A DNA stretch of 32,972 nucleotides from an uncultured Clostridia bacterium (GCA_905235625.1 CAJOLX010000015.1:1-32972), one strand, 5' to 3'; shown: positions 9,109 through 17,244, counted from the first letter of the stretch. The notes: generated from the letters alone by a model not told the origin. A program made the numbers and translations.

Positions 9109-10473
9109 ATGAAACTATCCGTTATAGGCGGCGGAGGAGTGCGCTCGATGTTTTTGGCAAAAAGCATTGCGCAAAAATCGGGCGAGCTCGGCATCACCGA
9201 CCTCGTTTTTATGGATAACAACGAGAAAAAGCTGGCAATTTACGGCGAAATGGCGCGCGAGGTTGCCGGAAGAATAGACAGCGGCATTAACTTCACTCTC
9301 ACAACCGACCCGATAGAGGCCGTTAAGGATGCGGACTACGTTATCACGACCATACGCGTAGGGGAGGACGAAATGCGAGTGCGCGACGAGAGAATCGCTC
9401 TCGGCATGGGCGTGCTCGGGCAGGAAACCACCGGCGCCGCGGGATTTTCTTTCGCGATGCGCAGCGTTGACGCTCTCGCGGGCTACTGCGAGCTTATTAA
9501 GCAATACGCAAAGCCCGGCTGCAAGGTGTTTAATTTCACAAATCCCGCCGGCATCGTTTCGCAGACTCTTCGCGATATGGGCTATGATTTCACTTACGGA
9601 ATATGCGACGCGCCGAGCGGAATGCTGCGCACCTTTGAAAAGCTTTACGGCGCCGCCGAAGGCAGCGCCCGAGGCGAGCTTTACGGGCTCAATCACCTGT
9701 CATATTTTAAATCCGTCACGATAAACGGCAGAGACGTGCTTCATGAAATAATCGAAAACGACCGCGCCTATACCGAAACGGACCTCAGATATTTTGAAAA
9801 ATCCCTTCTGCGCGAGCGAAACGCAATTCTCAACGAATATCTTTACTATTTTTACTACCGCGAAAAGGCGGTCGCAAACATTCTGAACGCTCCGCAGACG
9901 CGCGGCGAACAGATCGCCGAAATCAATAAAAAAATGACCGCGGAGCTTGAGCAGGTTGACGTTAAAAGCGATTTTGACAAGGCTCTCGCGATTTTTGAGC
10001 ATTGGTACGGCGAGCGTGAAAACAACTATATGGCGGCGGAGTCCGGCGTGAAAAGGCAAACGAAATGGCATTTTGACCCGTTTGAAAAGGACGACGGCGG
10101 CTATGCCGGAGTAGCGCTCAAATTCATTCAAATCGCGCAGGGCGGCAAGGCGGATTCAATGATACTCTGCGTGCCCAACAACGGCGCAATAGACGGCCTG
10201 CTCGACACCGACGTTGTGGAAATCACCTGCGACATCGTGAACGGCGAGGCTTATCCGCACAAATTCGGAGCGGTCGACGAGCAAAATCTTGAGCTTATCC
10301 GCAGGGTCAAAATTTACGAGAGGCTCGGCAGCGAGGCAATTCGCACAAAGTCGAGAACGAAGGCGATAGAGGCGCTCACGATGCATCCGCTCGTTGCGAG
10401 CTACAGCCTTGCGACGGCGCTTGTTGACGCTTATCTCAAGCATAACGAAGCGTATACGGAGGGGTGGAAATGA
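9109..10473 (+). CDS. Family 4 glycoside hydrolase (NAD+/metal-dependent)
   Basis: This is a GH4-type cytoplasmic glycosidase, which cleaves by NAD+-assisted oxidation-elimination with a divalent metal. ATG 9109 is preceded by AGGAGG at 9095-9100. Of its 454 residues, the N terminus is a Rossmann fold (VIGGGGVRSMFL). The GH4 hallmarks follow: GQETTGAAGFSFAMRS (about 104-119), TNPAGI (144-149), the metal-binding Cys166 in CDAPSGM and His196 in GLNHLSY. A YLYYFYYRE segment may hold the catalytic Tyr. GH4 specificity tracks the residues after the Cys: CNxP for 6-phospho-beta-glucosidases, CDMP for 6-phospho-alpha-glucosidases and CHSx for alpha-galactosidases/glucosidases. CDAP is nearest to CDMP but not identical, so the substrate is uncertain. 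It is translationally coupled (ATGA) to a sugar kinase; no PTS genes are visible. Confidence 0.85.
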   Translation: MKLSVIGGGGVRSMFLAKSIAQKSGELGITDLVFMDNNEKKLAIYGEMAREVAGRIDSGINFTLTTDPIEAVKDADYVITTIRVGEDEMRVRDERIALGMGVLGQETTGAAGFSFAMRSVDALAGYCELIKQYAKPGCKVFNFTNPAGIVSQTLRDMGYDFTYGICDAPSGMLRTFEKLYGAAEGSARGELYGLNHLSYFKSVTINGRDVLHEIIENDRAYTETDLRYFEKSLLRERNAILNEYLYYFYYREKAVANILNAPQTRGEQIAEINKKMTAELEQVDVKSDFDKALAIFEHWYGERENNYMAAESGVKRQTKWHFDPFEKDDGGYAGVALKFIQIAQGGKADSMILCVPNNGAIDGLLDTDVVEITCDIVNGEAYPHKFGAVDEQNLELIRRVKIYERLGSEAIRTKSRTKAIEALTMHPLVASYSLATALVDAYLKHNEAYTEGWK

Positions 10474-11372
10474 GCTTTATAGCAGGCGTTGCGGCCGCTA
10501 ATGTGGACCTGCTTTATGAAAAAATGCCCAAAATCCCCGCGCCCGGGGAAGAAGTTTATACCGACAGCTTTTCGCTTCAGCTCGGCGGAGGGCTTGCCGC
10601 CACTCTCATAAATATCGGCAGGCTCGGAATACCCGCCAAAATAGCTACGGAGCTCGGCGACGATATGTTTTCGTCCTTTGCCCGCGCGGAATTTGAAAAA
10701 AACGGCGTTTCGCCGCTCAATCTCTACACGGGCGACAAAATTCCCGTGAACATCACGAGCGCAATCATTCTGCCGGACGACCGCAGCTTCGTTTCTTACG
10801 GCAAGGGCGATCTCGCTCCGGACGACAATGCGCTTGAAGCGTTTTACAAGCTTGCGACCGGGGCGAAAATCTGCCTTATGTCGCCCGGCGGATTTACCGA
10901 GGTTTATAAAAAGCTCAAGTCGGAGGGCACAATCATGGTGCTCGATATGGGCTGGGACGACGACCTCAGCTTTGAAACCTACGCCGACGAGCTGTCCATT
11001 GCGGATTATTACACTCCGAACCGCAAGGAAGCCGAAAAGCTGACGGGCTGCTCCGACCCGCGTGACGCCGCTCTCGCTCTCAAAAAGCACTTTAAAAACG
11101 TGGTGGTCAAGGCGGATAAAGACGGCTGCTTCGGCATCGACGAAAGCGGGCTGTTCTTTTGCCCGTCGGTGGATGAATTTAAGCACGTTGACTCAACCGG
11201 AGCGGGCGACGCCTTCCTCGCAGGCTTTTGCTACGGGCTATATTATGATTATCCTCTGCGTGACTGCATTCAATTCGGCAACGTAACCGGCGGCAAGGCT
11301 GTGACGAAGGTCGGCGCCCTCTCGGCATACGTAAACGAATCTCAGCTGCTGGAATATAAAAAGAATATGTAA
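10470..11372 (+). CDS. PfkB/ribokinase-family carbohydrate kinase
   Basis: This 300-residue kinase phosphorylates a sugar or sugar derivative with ATP. The N-terminal substrate-binding glycine pair appears in 'LQLGGGLAATLINIGRLG'. The C-terminal signature is DSTGAGDAFLAGF, with GAGD at 244-247 and the predicted catalytic base Asp247. ATG 10470 overlaps the GH4 stop as ATGA and follows a GGAGGGG ribosome site; the in-frame GTG at 10464 lies inside that site's spacing and is less likely. Coupling to GH4 suggests that it acts on a product or precursor of the same sugar pathway. The exact sugar cannot be read from the sequence. An intrinsic terminator follows at once. Confidence 0.85.
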   Translation: MSFIAGVAAANVDLLYEKMPKIPAPGEEVYTDSFSLQLGGGLAATLINIGRLGIPAKIATELGDDMFSSFARAEFEKNGVSPLNLYTGDKIPVNITSAIILPDDRSFVSYGKGDLAPDDNALEAFYKLATGAKICLMSPGGFTEVYKKLKSEGTIMVLDMGWDDDLSFETYADELSIADYYTPNRKEAEKLTGCSDPRDAALALKKHFKNVVVKADKDGCFGIDESGLFFCPSVDEFKHVDSTGAGDAFLAGFCYGLYYDYPLRDCIQFGNVTGGKAVTKVGALSAYVNESQLLEYKKNM

Positions 11373-11375
11373 AGA

Positions 11376-11412
11376 TTTAAGCCGCCGCACCCGCAGCGGC
11401 TTAAATTATTTT
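11376..11412 (+). terminator. Terminator of the GH4-kinase operon
   Basis: TTTAAGCCGC (11376-11385) pairs with GCGGCTTAAA (11396-11405) around a 10-base loop, followed by TTATTTTATAA. It starts four bases after the kinase stop codon. Confidence 0.8.
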
Positions 11413-11439
11413 ATAATCCGTGAAAACAAGCTTACGTTA

Positions 11440-11469
11440 TTGCATTTTATTCGATTATTATGATATAAT
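11440..11469 (+). promoter_or_regulatory. Promoter of the NhaC-family gene
   Basis: TTGCAT (11440-11445), an 18-base spacer and TATAAT (11464-11469) lie between the upstream terminator and the transporter. The transporter is therefore probably transcribed separately from the GH4-kinase pair. Confidence 0.6.
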
Positions 11470-11546
11470 TCGCAAGGAAGTCAGATTTTATAAATCGCAC
11501 AATCATAATACATTATTCGGAGGAGGAGAGTATTACGGAATTTACG

Positions 11547-13076
11547 ATGATAGAAACGGGCGTTATTTCGATTTTGCCGCCCGTAATCGCGATAGTTCTC
11601 GCGCTGATAACGAAGGAAGTTTATTCTTCGCTTTTGATCGGCTTGTTTTCGGGGATGCTCATTTATTCTTTTTCGAGCGGCGGAGGGCTGCTTTTTGCCG
11701 TGTCGAAAATGTTTGACATGATGTTTTCCAAAATAGCCGACAACGCCTACATGATAATTTTTCTCGCTCTGCTATGGGGAGTGGTGGTGCTCGTGTCAAA
11801 ATCCGGAGGCAGCGCCGCTTACGGCAGATGGGCGGGCAAAAGGCTCAAGACAAGGCGTTCCGCGCTTTTTGCGACCTCCGCTCTGGGCGTTCTCATTTTT
11901 ATTGACGACGGATTTAACAGCCTGACCGTAGGCACAGTTATGCGCCCGATTACCGACAGGCTGCATATTTCGCGCGAGAAGCTCGCTTACATAATTGACG
12001 CCACCGCGGCGCCCGTTTGCATAATCGCTCCCGTTTCGAGCTGGGCGGTCGCCGTTGCGAGCGAGGTGAGCGAAGAGGGCGGATTTAACGCTTTTCTCTC
12101 AACGATACCCTTTAACTTTTACGCCCTGCTCACGATTCTCACGGTGTTTCTCATTTCGTTTACGGGCAGGGATTTCGGCCCGATGAAAAAAGCGGAGCGC
12201 GCCGCTCTTGAGGCGAGCGCCGACGAGAGCGAAAGCGGCGAAGAAGCGAACTCAAAGGGCAGGGTTATCGACCTTGTGCTGCCGATTCTGGTGCTCGTTG
12301 TGTGCGCCGTGCTCGGCATGGCTTACGTAGGCGGATTTTTTGGCGGAGTGAGCTTTTCCGAGGCCATAGGATACAATCCCACCGCAGGGCTTACTCTCGG
12401 AGCTTTCGCGGGCATGCTGACCGCATTTATACTTTATATTCCCCGCAAAATCATGACCGCAAAGGAATTTATCGACTCGGTCGTATCGGGCATAGGCAGT
12501 ATCGTGCCGCCGATGCTGATACTCATTCTTTCTTGGAGCCTCGGCGGAGTGTGCCGCGAGCTTATCGGCACGGGAGTTTTCATTTCCGGTTTCGTCAGCT
12601 CCTCAAACCTGCCGCTTCAGCTTTTGCCCGCGCTCATATTCGTTATTGCCGCTCTGATGAGCTTTTCAATGGGCACGTCGTGGGGCACCTTCGGCATGCT
12701 CATACCCATCGTTACGATGATTTGCTCCGCCGACGGCGCAGGCGCTTATCTTGTGCCGGCTCTCGGAGCTACGCTCGCAGGCTCCGTTTACGGCGACCAT
12801 TGCTCGCCGATTTCGGACACCACCATTCTCTCGTCAACGGGCGCGGACTGCAAGCACATTAACCACGTTGAAACCCAGCTGCCTTACGCAACGCTCGTTG
12901 CCGTTGTGTGCGGCATTGGCTATCTCATTGCGGGCTTTACCCTTTCGCCATGGATTTCGCTCGCCGTCGGAGCCGTTTTGCTCTTTGCCGCGCTCATGCT
13001 TTTCAGCAAATTTGATTTGTTCACAAAAGAGAAGAAAGCGAAGGCGGAGGCCAAACCCGAAGAACAGGCGAAATAA
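11547..13076 (+). CDS. NhaC-family Na+/H+ antiporter-like membrane transporter
   Basis: This 509-residue polytopic membrane protein belongs to the NhaC/ion-transporter family, exchanging Na+ for H+ or moving organic ions (some members are lactate/malate-type exchangers). Family motifs visible are 'IDDGFNSLTVGTVMRPITD', 'IIDATAAPVCIIAPVSSW', 'SMGTSWGTFGMLIPI' and 'GDHCSPISDTTILSSTGA'. About 11-12 hydrophobic helices are split by a charged loop (ESESGEEANSKGR), and the C-terminal tail is Lys/Glu-rich. The start is uncertain. GGAGGAGGAG at 11519-11528 is about 18 bases before ATG 11547, too far for ideal spacing, while an in-frame ATT at 11532 is well placed. Being next to a sugar operon may mean it imports an anionic substrate, but that is inference. 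Confidence 0.85.
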   Translation: MIETGVISILPPVIAIVLALITKEVYSSLLIGLFSGMLIYSFSSGGGLLFAVSKMFDMMFSKIADNAYMIIFLALLWGVVVLVSKSGGSAAYGRWAGKRLKTRRSALFATSALGVLIFIDDGFNSLTVGTVMRPITDRLHISREKLAYIIDATAAPVCIIAPVSSWAVAVASEVSEEGGFNAFLSTIPFNFYALLTILTVFLISFTGRDFGPMKKAERAALEASADESESGEEANSKGRVIDLVLPILVLVVCAVLGMAYVGGFFGGVSFSEAIGYNPTAGLTLGAFAGMLTAFILYIPRKIMTAKEFIDSVVSGIGSIVPPMLILILSWSLGGVCRELIGTGVFISGFVSSSNLPLQLLPALIFVIAALMSFSMGTSWGTFGMLIPIVTMICSADGAGAYLVPALGATLAGSVYGDHCSPISDTTILSSTGADCKHINHVETQLPYATLVAVVCGIGYLIAGFTLSPWISLAVGAVLLFAALMLFSKFDLFTKEKKAKAEAKPEEQAK

Positions 13077-13146
13077 ATATTTTGCGATAGCAATCCTTAT
13101 AAAACAGTCAGCACCCATAAGGGCTTTCGTATTAAGATGAAGACGA

Positions 13147-13198
13147 CGTTTTCTCCGCTCGCAGACAGTATCGCCGATACGGCAAGAGCGGAAAAACG
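13147..13198. other. Nested stem-loop downstream of the NhaC gene
   Basis: GTTTTCTCCGCTC (13148-13160) pairs with GAGCGGAAAAAC (13186-13197) with one bulged base. Inside, GTATC (13168-13172) pairs with GATAC (13176-13180). There is no T-run on either side, so it is not a typical terminator. It could be an mRNA 3' structure or a small RNA. Confidence 0.35.
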
Positions 13199-13252
13199 CC
13201 GAAAAGCGAAAAAATATATTTCATTGAGTTAAAATATTTCAGAGATTAAAAA

Positions 13253-13285
13253 AGCGTGGCACAAACTGATTGTTTGCACCACGCT
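13253..13285. terminator. Bidirectional terminator between NhaC and GH16 genes
   Basis: AGCGTGGCACAAAC (13253-13266) and GTTTGCACCACGCT (13272-13285) form a 14-bp stem with a two-base internal mismatch and a 5-base loop. It has A-rich sequence before and T-rich sequence after. It lies between convergent genes. Confidence 0.75.
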
Positions 13286-13340
13286 ATTCTTATCTGTATT
13301 CTTTTTTGCTTTGTTCTTCGCTTAATACGGAAGTCCCAAT

Positions 13341-14264
13341 TTAAATTTTGTCGTTATATTGGTACACTCTAACGTAGTCTACAATGAACTGTGCCGGCCA
13401 GTTTTCGGCGGGCGTTTTGCTGATTTTGCCCGTGCCGTGGCGGTCGGAGCTTTGCACTCCGTTTGAGCCCGCAAATTCGACCGAGAGCAGCAGGTATTCG
13501 GGGTTTTCGGAAACGTCGCCTTTGCCGAGCCTGCCCGTTTCTTTGCCGTTAATGTAGAATATGTATTCCTCGTCGCTCCACTCTACGCCGTAGGTGTTGT
13601 ATTCGTTGTAGGGGTCGTTTTCGAGGTATTGCTTGCCTATGCTCGCGCTCTGCTCTTCCTCGCCGTAGCCGTCGAAATGAATGCCGGTCGTTACGAAGTC
13701 GCCGCCCCAGCCGTAATCCTTATAGTTGAAGGATTCAAAAACGTCCACCTCGGTGCCGTCTTTGCCGGAGCCGTCAACGTTGTAAACGCCGTCGTCATTC
13801 ATGAGCCAGAAGGCGCTCCAGAGCCCGGTCGCCTTGGGCAGCTTGCATCTTACTTCAAAATAGCCGTAAGCCTGCTCAAACTTGCCGCGCGAAACCACCT
13901 TGCCGGTGTACCAGCCGGGAGCATAGTCGGGGATGCCGTGGGTCGAAGTGTAATCATAATAATAATTTTCGAGCGGCTCGTCTTTATATTCCGCCGAAAT
14001 CACGAGATTGCCGTCTTCAACCTTCACCATGTCCTGGTGCCAATATCCGCCCTTGCGCTGAGTTATCCACCAGGAAAAGCCCCATTTGTCGGTATCGAGC
14101 TCGTCGCCTTCAAACTCATCGCTCCATACGAGGGTGAATTTGCTCATGTCGATCGGAGTCCCTTTTGTGGAGGGATTGCCCGTAACGGCTCCGAGCACGC
14201 TCGCGAAAAACGTGCTCAGGCTCATTATTAACGAAACTGCCGGTTTGATGATAACTCTGAACAT
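13341..14264 (-). CDS. Secreted GH16 endo-beta-glucanase
   Basis: This predicted exported family 16 glycosidase of 307 residues would hydrolyse beta-1,3 or mixed beta-1,3-1,4 glucans with retention. The N terminus (about 1-28, ending ASVLGAVTG) looks like a signal peptide, with Met1 or Met14 possible. The domain opens at 'LVWSDEFEGDELDTDKWG' and continues with 'YGYFEVRCKLP' and 'WSAFWLM'. The active-site motif is EVDVFE, with nucleophile Glu172, helper Asp174 and acid/base Glu177. It ends in the usual 'FIVDYVRVYQY' strand. The spacing E-x-D-x-x-E lacks the extra bulge residue of laminarinases, closer to licheninase-type active sites, but family subtyping needs alignment. ATG 14264 lies only 5 bases past the pnp stop with no clear ribosome site, so it may be read from the pnp transcript by coupling. 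Confidence 0.88.
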   Translation of the reverse strand: MFRVIIKPAVSLIMSLSTFFASVLGAVTGNPSTKGTPIDMSKFTLVWSDEFEGDELDTDKWGFSWWITQRKGGYWHQDMVKVEDGNLVISAEYKDEPLENYYYDYTSTHGIPDYAPGWYTGKVVSRGKFEQAYGYFEVRCKLPKATGLWSAFWLMNDDGVYNVDGSGKDGTEVDVFESFNYKDYGWGGDFVTTGIHFDGYGEEEQSASIGKQYLENDPYNEYNTYGVEWSDEEYIFYINGKETGRLGKGDVSENPEYLLLSVEFAGSNGVQSSDRHGTGKISKTPAENWPAQFIVDYVRVYQYNDKI

Positions 14265-14269
14265 AATTA

Positions 14270-16462
14270 TCAGTTATTGCCCCTGCCGGGTCTTCTGTTG
14301 CCCTTGCTTCCTCTGAATTCCTTGCGGGGAGCAGGGGTATTTTCGGGCACAAGGCCCTCTACTTCGATGAGAGCGTCGCGGCGTGAGAAGTTGAGTCTGC
14401 CCTGGTCATCCTTGGGAAGCACCTTAACTATAATCTCATCGCCCACGTTAACAACGTCTTCCACTCTCTCGGTCCTCTTAACGTCAAGCTGGCTGATGTG
14501 AACCATGCCTTCTTTGCCGGGAGCGATTTCAACGAATGCGCCGAAGCTCATAAGACGGGTGACAACGCCCTTGTAAATTGCGCCCTCTTCGGGGTCGTTG
14601 GCGATAGTTTCAACGATGAACTTCGCTCTGTTTGCCTGCTCGAGGTCGGTGGACGAAATGAATACGCTGCCGTCCTCTTCAATGTCTATCTTACAGTCGC
14701 ATTCTGCCTGAATCTTCTGAATTACCTTACCCTGCTTGCCGATAACGTCGCCGATCTTCTCGGGGTCTATCTTGGTGGTGACCATCTTGGGCGCCCACTT
14801 TGAAAGCTCCGCGCGAGGCTCTGCGATAACGGGAGCCATAACCTCGTCGAGGATGTAGCAGCGGGCCGTGTAAGTCTTGTCAAGCGCTTCTCTTATGATA
14901 GCGGGGGTAAGGCCGTGGATTTTAAGGTCCATCTGAATTGAAGTGATGCCCTTCTTCGTGCCGGCAACTTTAAAGTCCATATCGCCGAAGAAATCTTCAA
15001 GGCCCTGGATGTCAACCATAGTCATGAAGCGGTCGCCCTCGGTGATAAGGCCGCAGGAAATGCCCGCAACGGGAGCTTTAATGGGCACGCCCGCCGCCAT
15101 GAGCGAAAGGGTGGAGCCGCAAACGGAGCCCTGTGAGGTGGAGCCGTTTGACGAAAGCACTTCAGACACAACTCTGATGGTGTAGGGGAATTCCTCAACG
15201 CTCGGAAGCACGGGGATAAGCGATCTCTCGGCGAGAGCGCCGTGGCCTATCTCACGCCTGCCGGGGCCTCTCGAAGGCTTCGTTTCGCCGACGGAGTAGG
15301 AGGGGAAATTGTAGTGATGAATGTAACGCTTGCTGTCCTCTTCGTCAAGGCCGTCAAGCATCTGAGCGTCGCTCATCGGGCCGAGGGTGGTGACGGAGAG
15401 CACCTGAGTCTGGCCTCTGGTGAACATGCCGGAGCCGTGAACTCTGTCAAGCAAATCTATCTGAGCGTTAAGAGGTCTTATCTCGTTGATGCCTCTGCCG
15501 TCAACGCGCTTGTTGTCGTCAAGCAGCCAGCGGCGAACGACGAATTTCTGCACCTTGTAAAGGCACTCGTCGATTTTTGTTTCCATTTCGGGATATTCCT
15601 CGTCAAACTTCTCATGCACCTTTTCGTAAACGGGCTTGAGCCTCTCGTCGCGAACGCGCTTGTCGTCGGTGTCAAGAGCGAGGCGGATATCCTCTATCGC
15701 AAAGTCTTTGATAGCCTCATACATTTCGGGGTCGGGGTCATTTGAGGGGAAGTCTATCTTCTCTTTGCCGCATTCTTCTTTGATCTTGTTGATGAATTCA
15801 ACTATTCTCTGATTTTCTTTGTGAGCGAACATGATGCCTTCATACATGTCGTCGTTGCTCACCTCGTTTGCGCCTGCTTCTATCATTGCAACGAGGTCGG
15901 AGGTGGAGGCTACTGTAACGTACATGTCGCTCTTCGCTCTCTGTTCAAGGGTGGGGTTGATGACGTATTTGCCGTCAACAAGGCCTACCACAACGCCTGA
16001 AATGGGGCCGTCCCAGGGTATCTCGGAAATGGAGATCGCTATTGAAACGCCGAGCATGGCGGTGATGCCGGGCTCGCAGTCGGGGTCAACCGACATAACG
16101 GTCGCAACAACGCCCACGTCGTTTCTCATATCCTTGGGGAAGAGGGGACGAATGGGTCTGTCGATAACTCTGGAGGCGAGAGTGGCTTTTTCGCTCGCTC
16201 TGCCTTCGCGGCGCTGGAATGAGCCGGGGATTCTGCCCACGGAATAGAGTTTTTCTTCGTAATCGACCGAGAGGGGGAAGAAATCCACGCCCTCACGGGG
16301 TTTGTCAGCCATAGTGGCGGTGCAGAGCACATTGGTTTCGCCGTAGCGAACGAGGCAGCTGCCGCCCGCAAGCTGAGCCATTTTGCCGACCTCAACCACG
16401 AAGGGTCTGCCGGCAATTTCTGTTTCGTACTTTTTGAATGACGGAAATTCGCTGAATACCAT
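14270..16462 (-). CDS. pnp: Polynucleotide phosphorylase
   Basis: This is the 3'-to-5' phosphorolytic exoribonuclease of the RNA decay machinery (about 730 residues). It has two RNase PH-like domains ('GETNVLCTATMAD', 'SFQRREGRASEKATLASR' and 'SSNGSTSQGSVCGSTLSLM'), separated by the helical linker. A KH domain (GDVIGKQGKVIQ) and an S1 domain (GVVTRLMSFGAFVEIAPGKE) follow, then a basic RGSKGNRRPGRGN tail. ATG 16462 is preferred because AAAGGTG lies upstream and the usual N terminus begins here. Starts at 16528 or 16495 would add unconserved sequence. It lies downstream of rpsO in the widely conserved rpsO-pnp order, with a terminator between them. Confidence 0.97.
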   Translation of the reverse strand: MVFSEFPSFKKYETEIAGRPFVVEVGKMAQLAGGSCLVRYGETNVLCTATMADKPREGVDFFPLSVDYEEKLYSVGRIPGSFQRREGRASEKATLASRVIDRPIRPLFPKDMRNDVGVVATVMSVDPDCEPGITAMLGVSIAISISEIPWDGPISGVVVGLVDGKYVINPTLEQRAKSDMYVTVASTSDLVAMIEAGANEVSNDDMYEGIMFAHKENQRIVEFINKIKEECGKEKIDFPSNDPDPEMYEAIKDFAIEDIRLALDTDDKRVRDERLKPVYEKVHEKFDEEYPEMETKIDECLYKVQKFVVRRWLLDDNKRVDGRGINEIRPLNAQIDLLDRVHGSGMFTRGQTQVLSVTTLGPMSDAQMLDGLDEEDSKRYIHHYNFPSYSVGETKPSRGPGRREIGHGALAERSLIPVLPSVEEFPYTIRVVSEVLSSNGSTSQGSVCGSTLSLMAAGVPIKAPVAGISCGLITEGDRFMTMVDIQGLEDFFGDMDFKVAGTKKGITSIQMDLKIHGLTPAIIREALDKTYTARCYILDEVMAPVIAEPRAELSKWAPKMVTTKIDPEKIGDVIGKQGKVIQKIQAECDCKIDIEEDGSVFISSTDLEQANRAKFIVETIANDPEEGAIYKGVVTRLMSFGAFVEIAPGKEGMVHISQLDVKRTERVEDVVNVGDEIIVKVLPKDDQGRLNFSRRDALIEVEGLVPENTPAPRKEFRGSKGNRRPGRGNN

Positions 16463-16522
16463 TGTTGAAACACCTTTTCTTTCGTTATATTTCATCGGGC
16501 GCGACGCGGTTTTCAGCAAAAA

Positions 16523-16550
16523 ATCCAAAGCAGGCTCAGCCCTGCTCTCG
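16523..16550 (-). promoter_or_regulatory. Stem-loop in the pnp leader
   Basis: On the minus strand AGCAGG-GCTGAG-CCTGCT forms a short stem followed by TTGGATTTTTTG, in the rpsO-pnp gap. In enterobacteria a stem in this gap is cut by RNase III during pnp autoregulation. Whether this one works as an attenuator or processing site is inference. Confidence 0.35.
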
Positions 16551-16596
16551 ATTCCCTGCTGAAAAGCCGTCTCCGGCTCCCGATAATTTACCTTTC

Positions 16597-16641
16597 AAAA
16601 AAAACGATAAAGCAGGCAGAAAAACGACTTTCTGCCTGCTT
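16597..16641 (-). terminator. Intrinsic terminator after rpsO
   Basis: On the minus strand AAGCAGGCAGAAA (16641-16629) pairs with TTTCTGCCTGCTT (16622-16610), followed by TATCGTTTTTTTT. It starts about 10 bases after the rpsO stop and probably reduces read-through into pnp. Confidence 0.9.
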
Positions 16642-16651
16642 CGCTTTGAAA

Positions 16652-16915
16652 TTATTTACGCAGACCAAGTCTTGCAACTATTGAACGGTAGCGCTCAATA
16701 TCTACCTTCTGAAGGTAGGCAAGGAGGTTTCTTCTGTGACCGACCATCTTGAGCAGACCTCTGTGGCTGTGATTGTCTTTGGGGTTTGCTTTAAGATGCT
16801 CGTTAAGGTCGTTGATTCTCTTGGTGAGAACAGCGATCTGAACCTCGGGTGAACCGGTGTCGCCCTCGTGGGTTGCGTACTCTTTGATGATTGCCTGTTT
16901 TTCTTCCTGTGTCAT
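16652..16915 (-). CDS. rpsO: 30S ribosomal protein S15
   Basis: This is the 87-residue primary 16S rRNA-binding protein S15 of the small subunit platform. The sequence is canonical: '[20 protein letters not shown]', '[19 protein letters not shown]' and 'RRNLLAYLQ', with the basic LGLRK end. The ATG at 16915 follows AGGTGA. It has its own sigmaA promoter (17022-17050) and a structured leader of about 100 bases that could bind S15 for autoregulation. Confidence 0.98.
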   Translation of the reverse strand: MTQEEKQAIIKEYATHEGDTGSPEVQIAVLTKRINDLNEHLKANPKDNHSHRGLLKMVGHRRNLLAYLQKVDIERYRSIVARLGLRK

Positions 16916-16955
16916 TTGTTTTCACCTCATTGAAATATTTGCCTTATTCTCAGCG

Positions 16956-16999
16956 CGGGGCAGGTGAATTCCTTTTGAAGGCTTACTCCCCGTACCGGG
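16956..16999 (-). promoter_or_regulatory. Candidate S15-binding leader structure
   Basis: CGGGG (16956-16960) can pair with CCCCG (16988-16992), enclosing a small hairpin CCTT-TTG-AAGG (16971-16981). The same CCCCG segment can instead pair with CGGG at 16996-16999. Alternative pairings in an rpsO leader fit the known pattern of S15 autoregulatory leaders. I could not match it to a named class. Confidence 0.4.
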
Positions 17000-17021
17000 C
17001 ATAGGCATAATTGCAAGCGGC

Positions 17022-17050
17022 ATTATAACACAAAAGAGAGGCTTTGTAAA
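17022..17050 (-). promoter_or_regulatory. SigmaA promoter of rpsO
   Basis: On the minus strand TTTACA (17050-17045), a 17-base spacer and TATAAT (17027-17022) precede the rpsO leader by about 100 bases. Confidence 0.8.
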
Positions 17051-17093
17051 GAGTTATTTTTAATTTTTCTTATATTCCCGATTAGCTGCTTTT

Positions 17094-17165
17094 TCAGCCG
17101 GGAAGCTCGGTGTAAACGAAAATGCCGACGAGTATTGCCGTTACGGAGCAGATGAGAGCTGTCAT
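17094..17165 (-). CDS. 23-residue hydrophobic peptide after the holin
   Basis: This very short open frame (23 codons plus TGA) follows the holin gene by 79 bases. GGGAGG lies 9-10 bases before ATG 17165. The product (MTALICSVTAILVGIFVY..., ending TELPG) is one hydrophobic stretch with little charge, as expected for a tiny single-pass membrane peptide. It could be a holin accessory, a toxin-like peptide or a last gene of the phage-like operon. The good ribosome site is the main evidence. Confidence 0.45.
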   Translation of the reverse strand: MTALICSVTAILVGIFVYTELPG

Positions 17166-17244
17166 GGCGCGCGTCCTCCCTGAAAGATTTTACACCTATC
17201 AGTGTGTTTCCGCTCCGCTTTTGTTGCGGCGAAACGCAAAAAAA

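Noticed and set aside
13629-14231. 200-codon plus-strand frame opposite GH16
   Set aside because: The minus strand carries an intact GH16 active site; the plus frame has no motif and no start signals.
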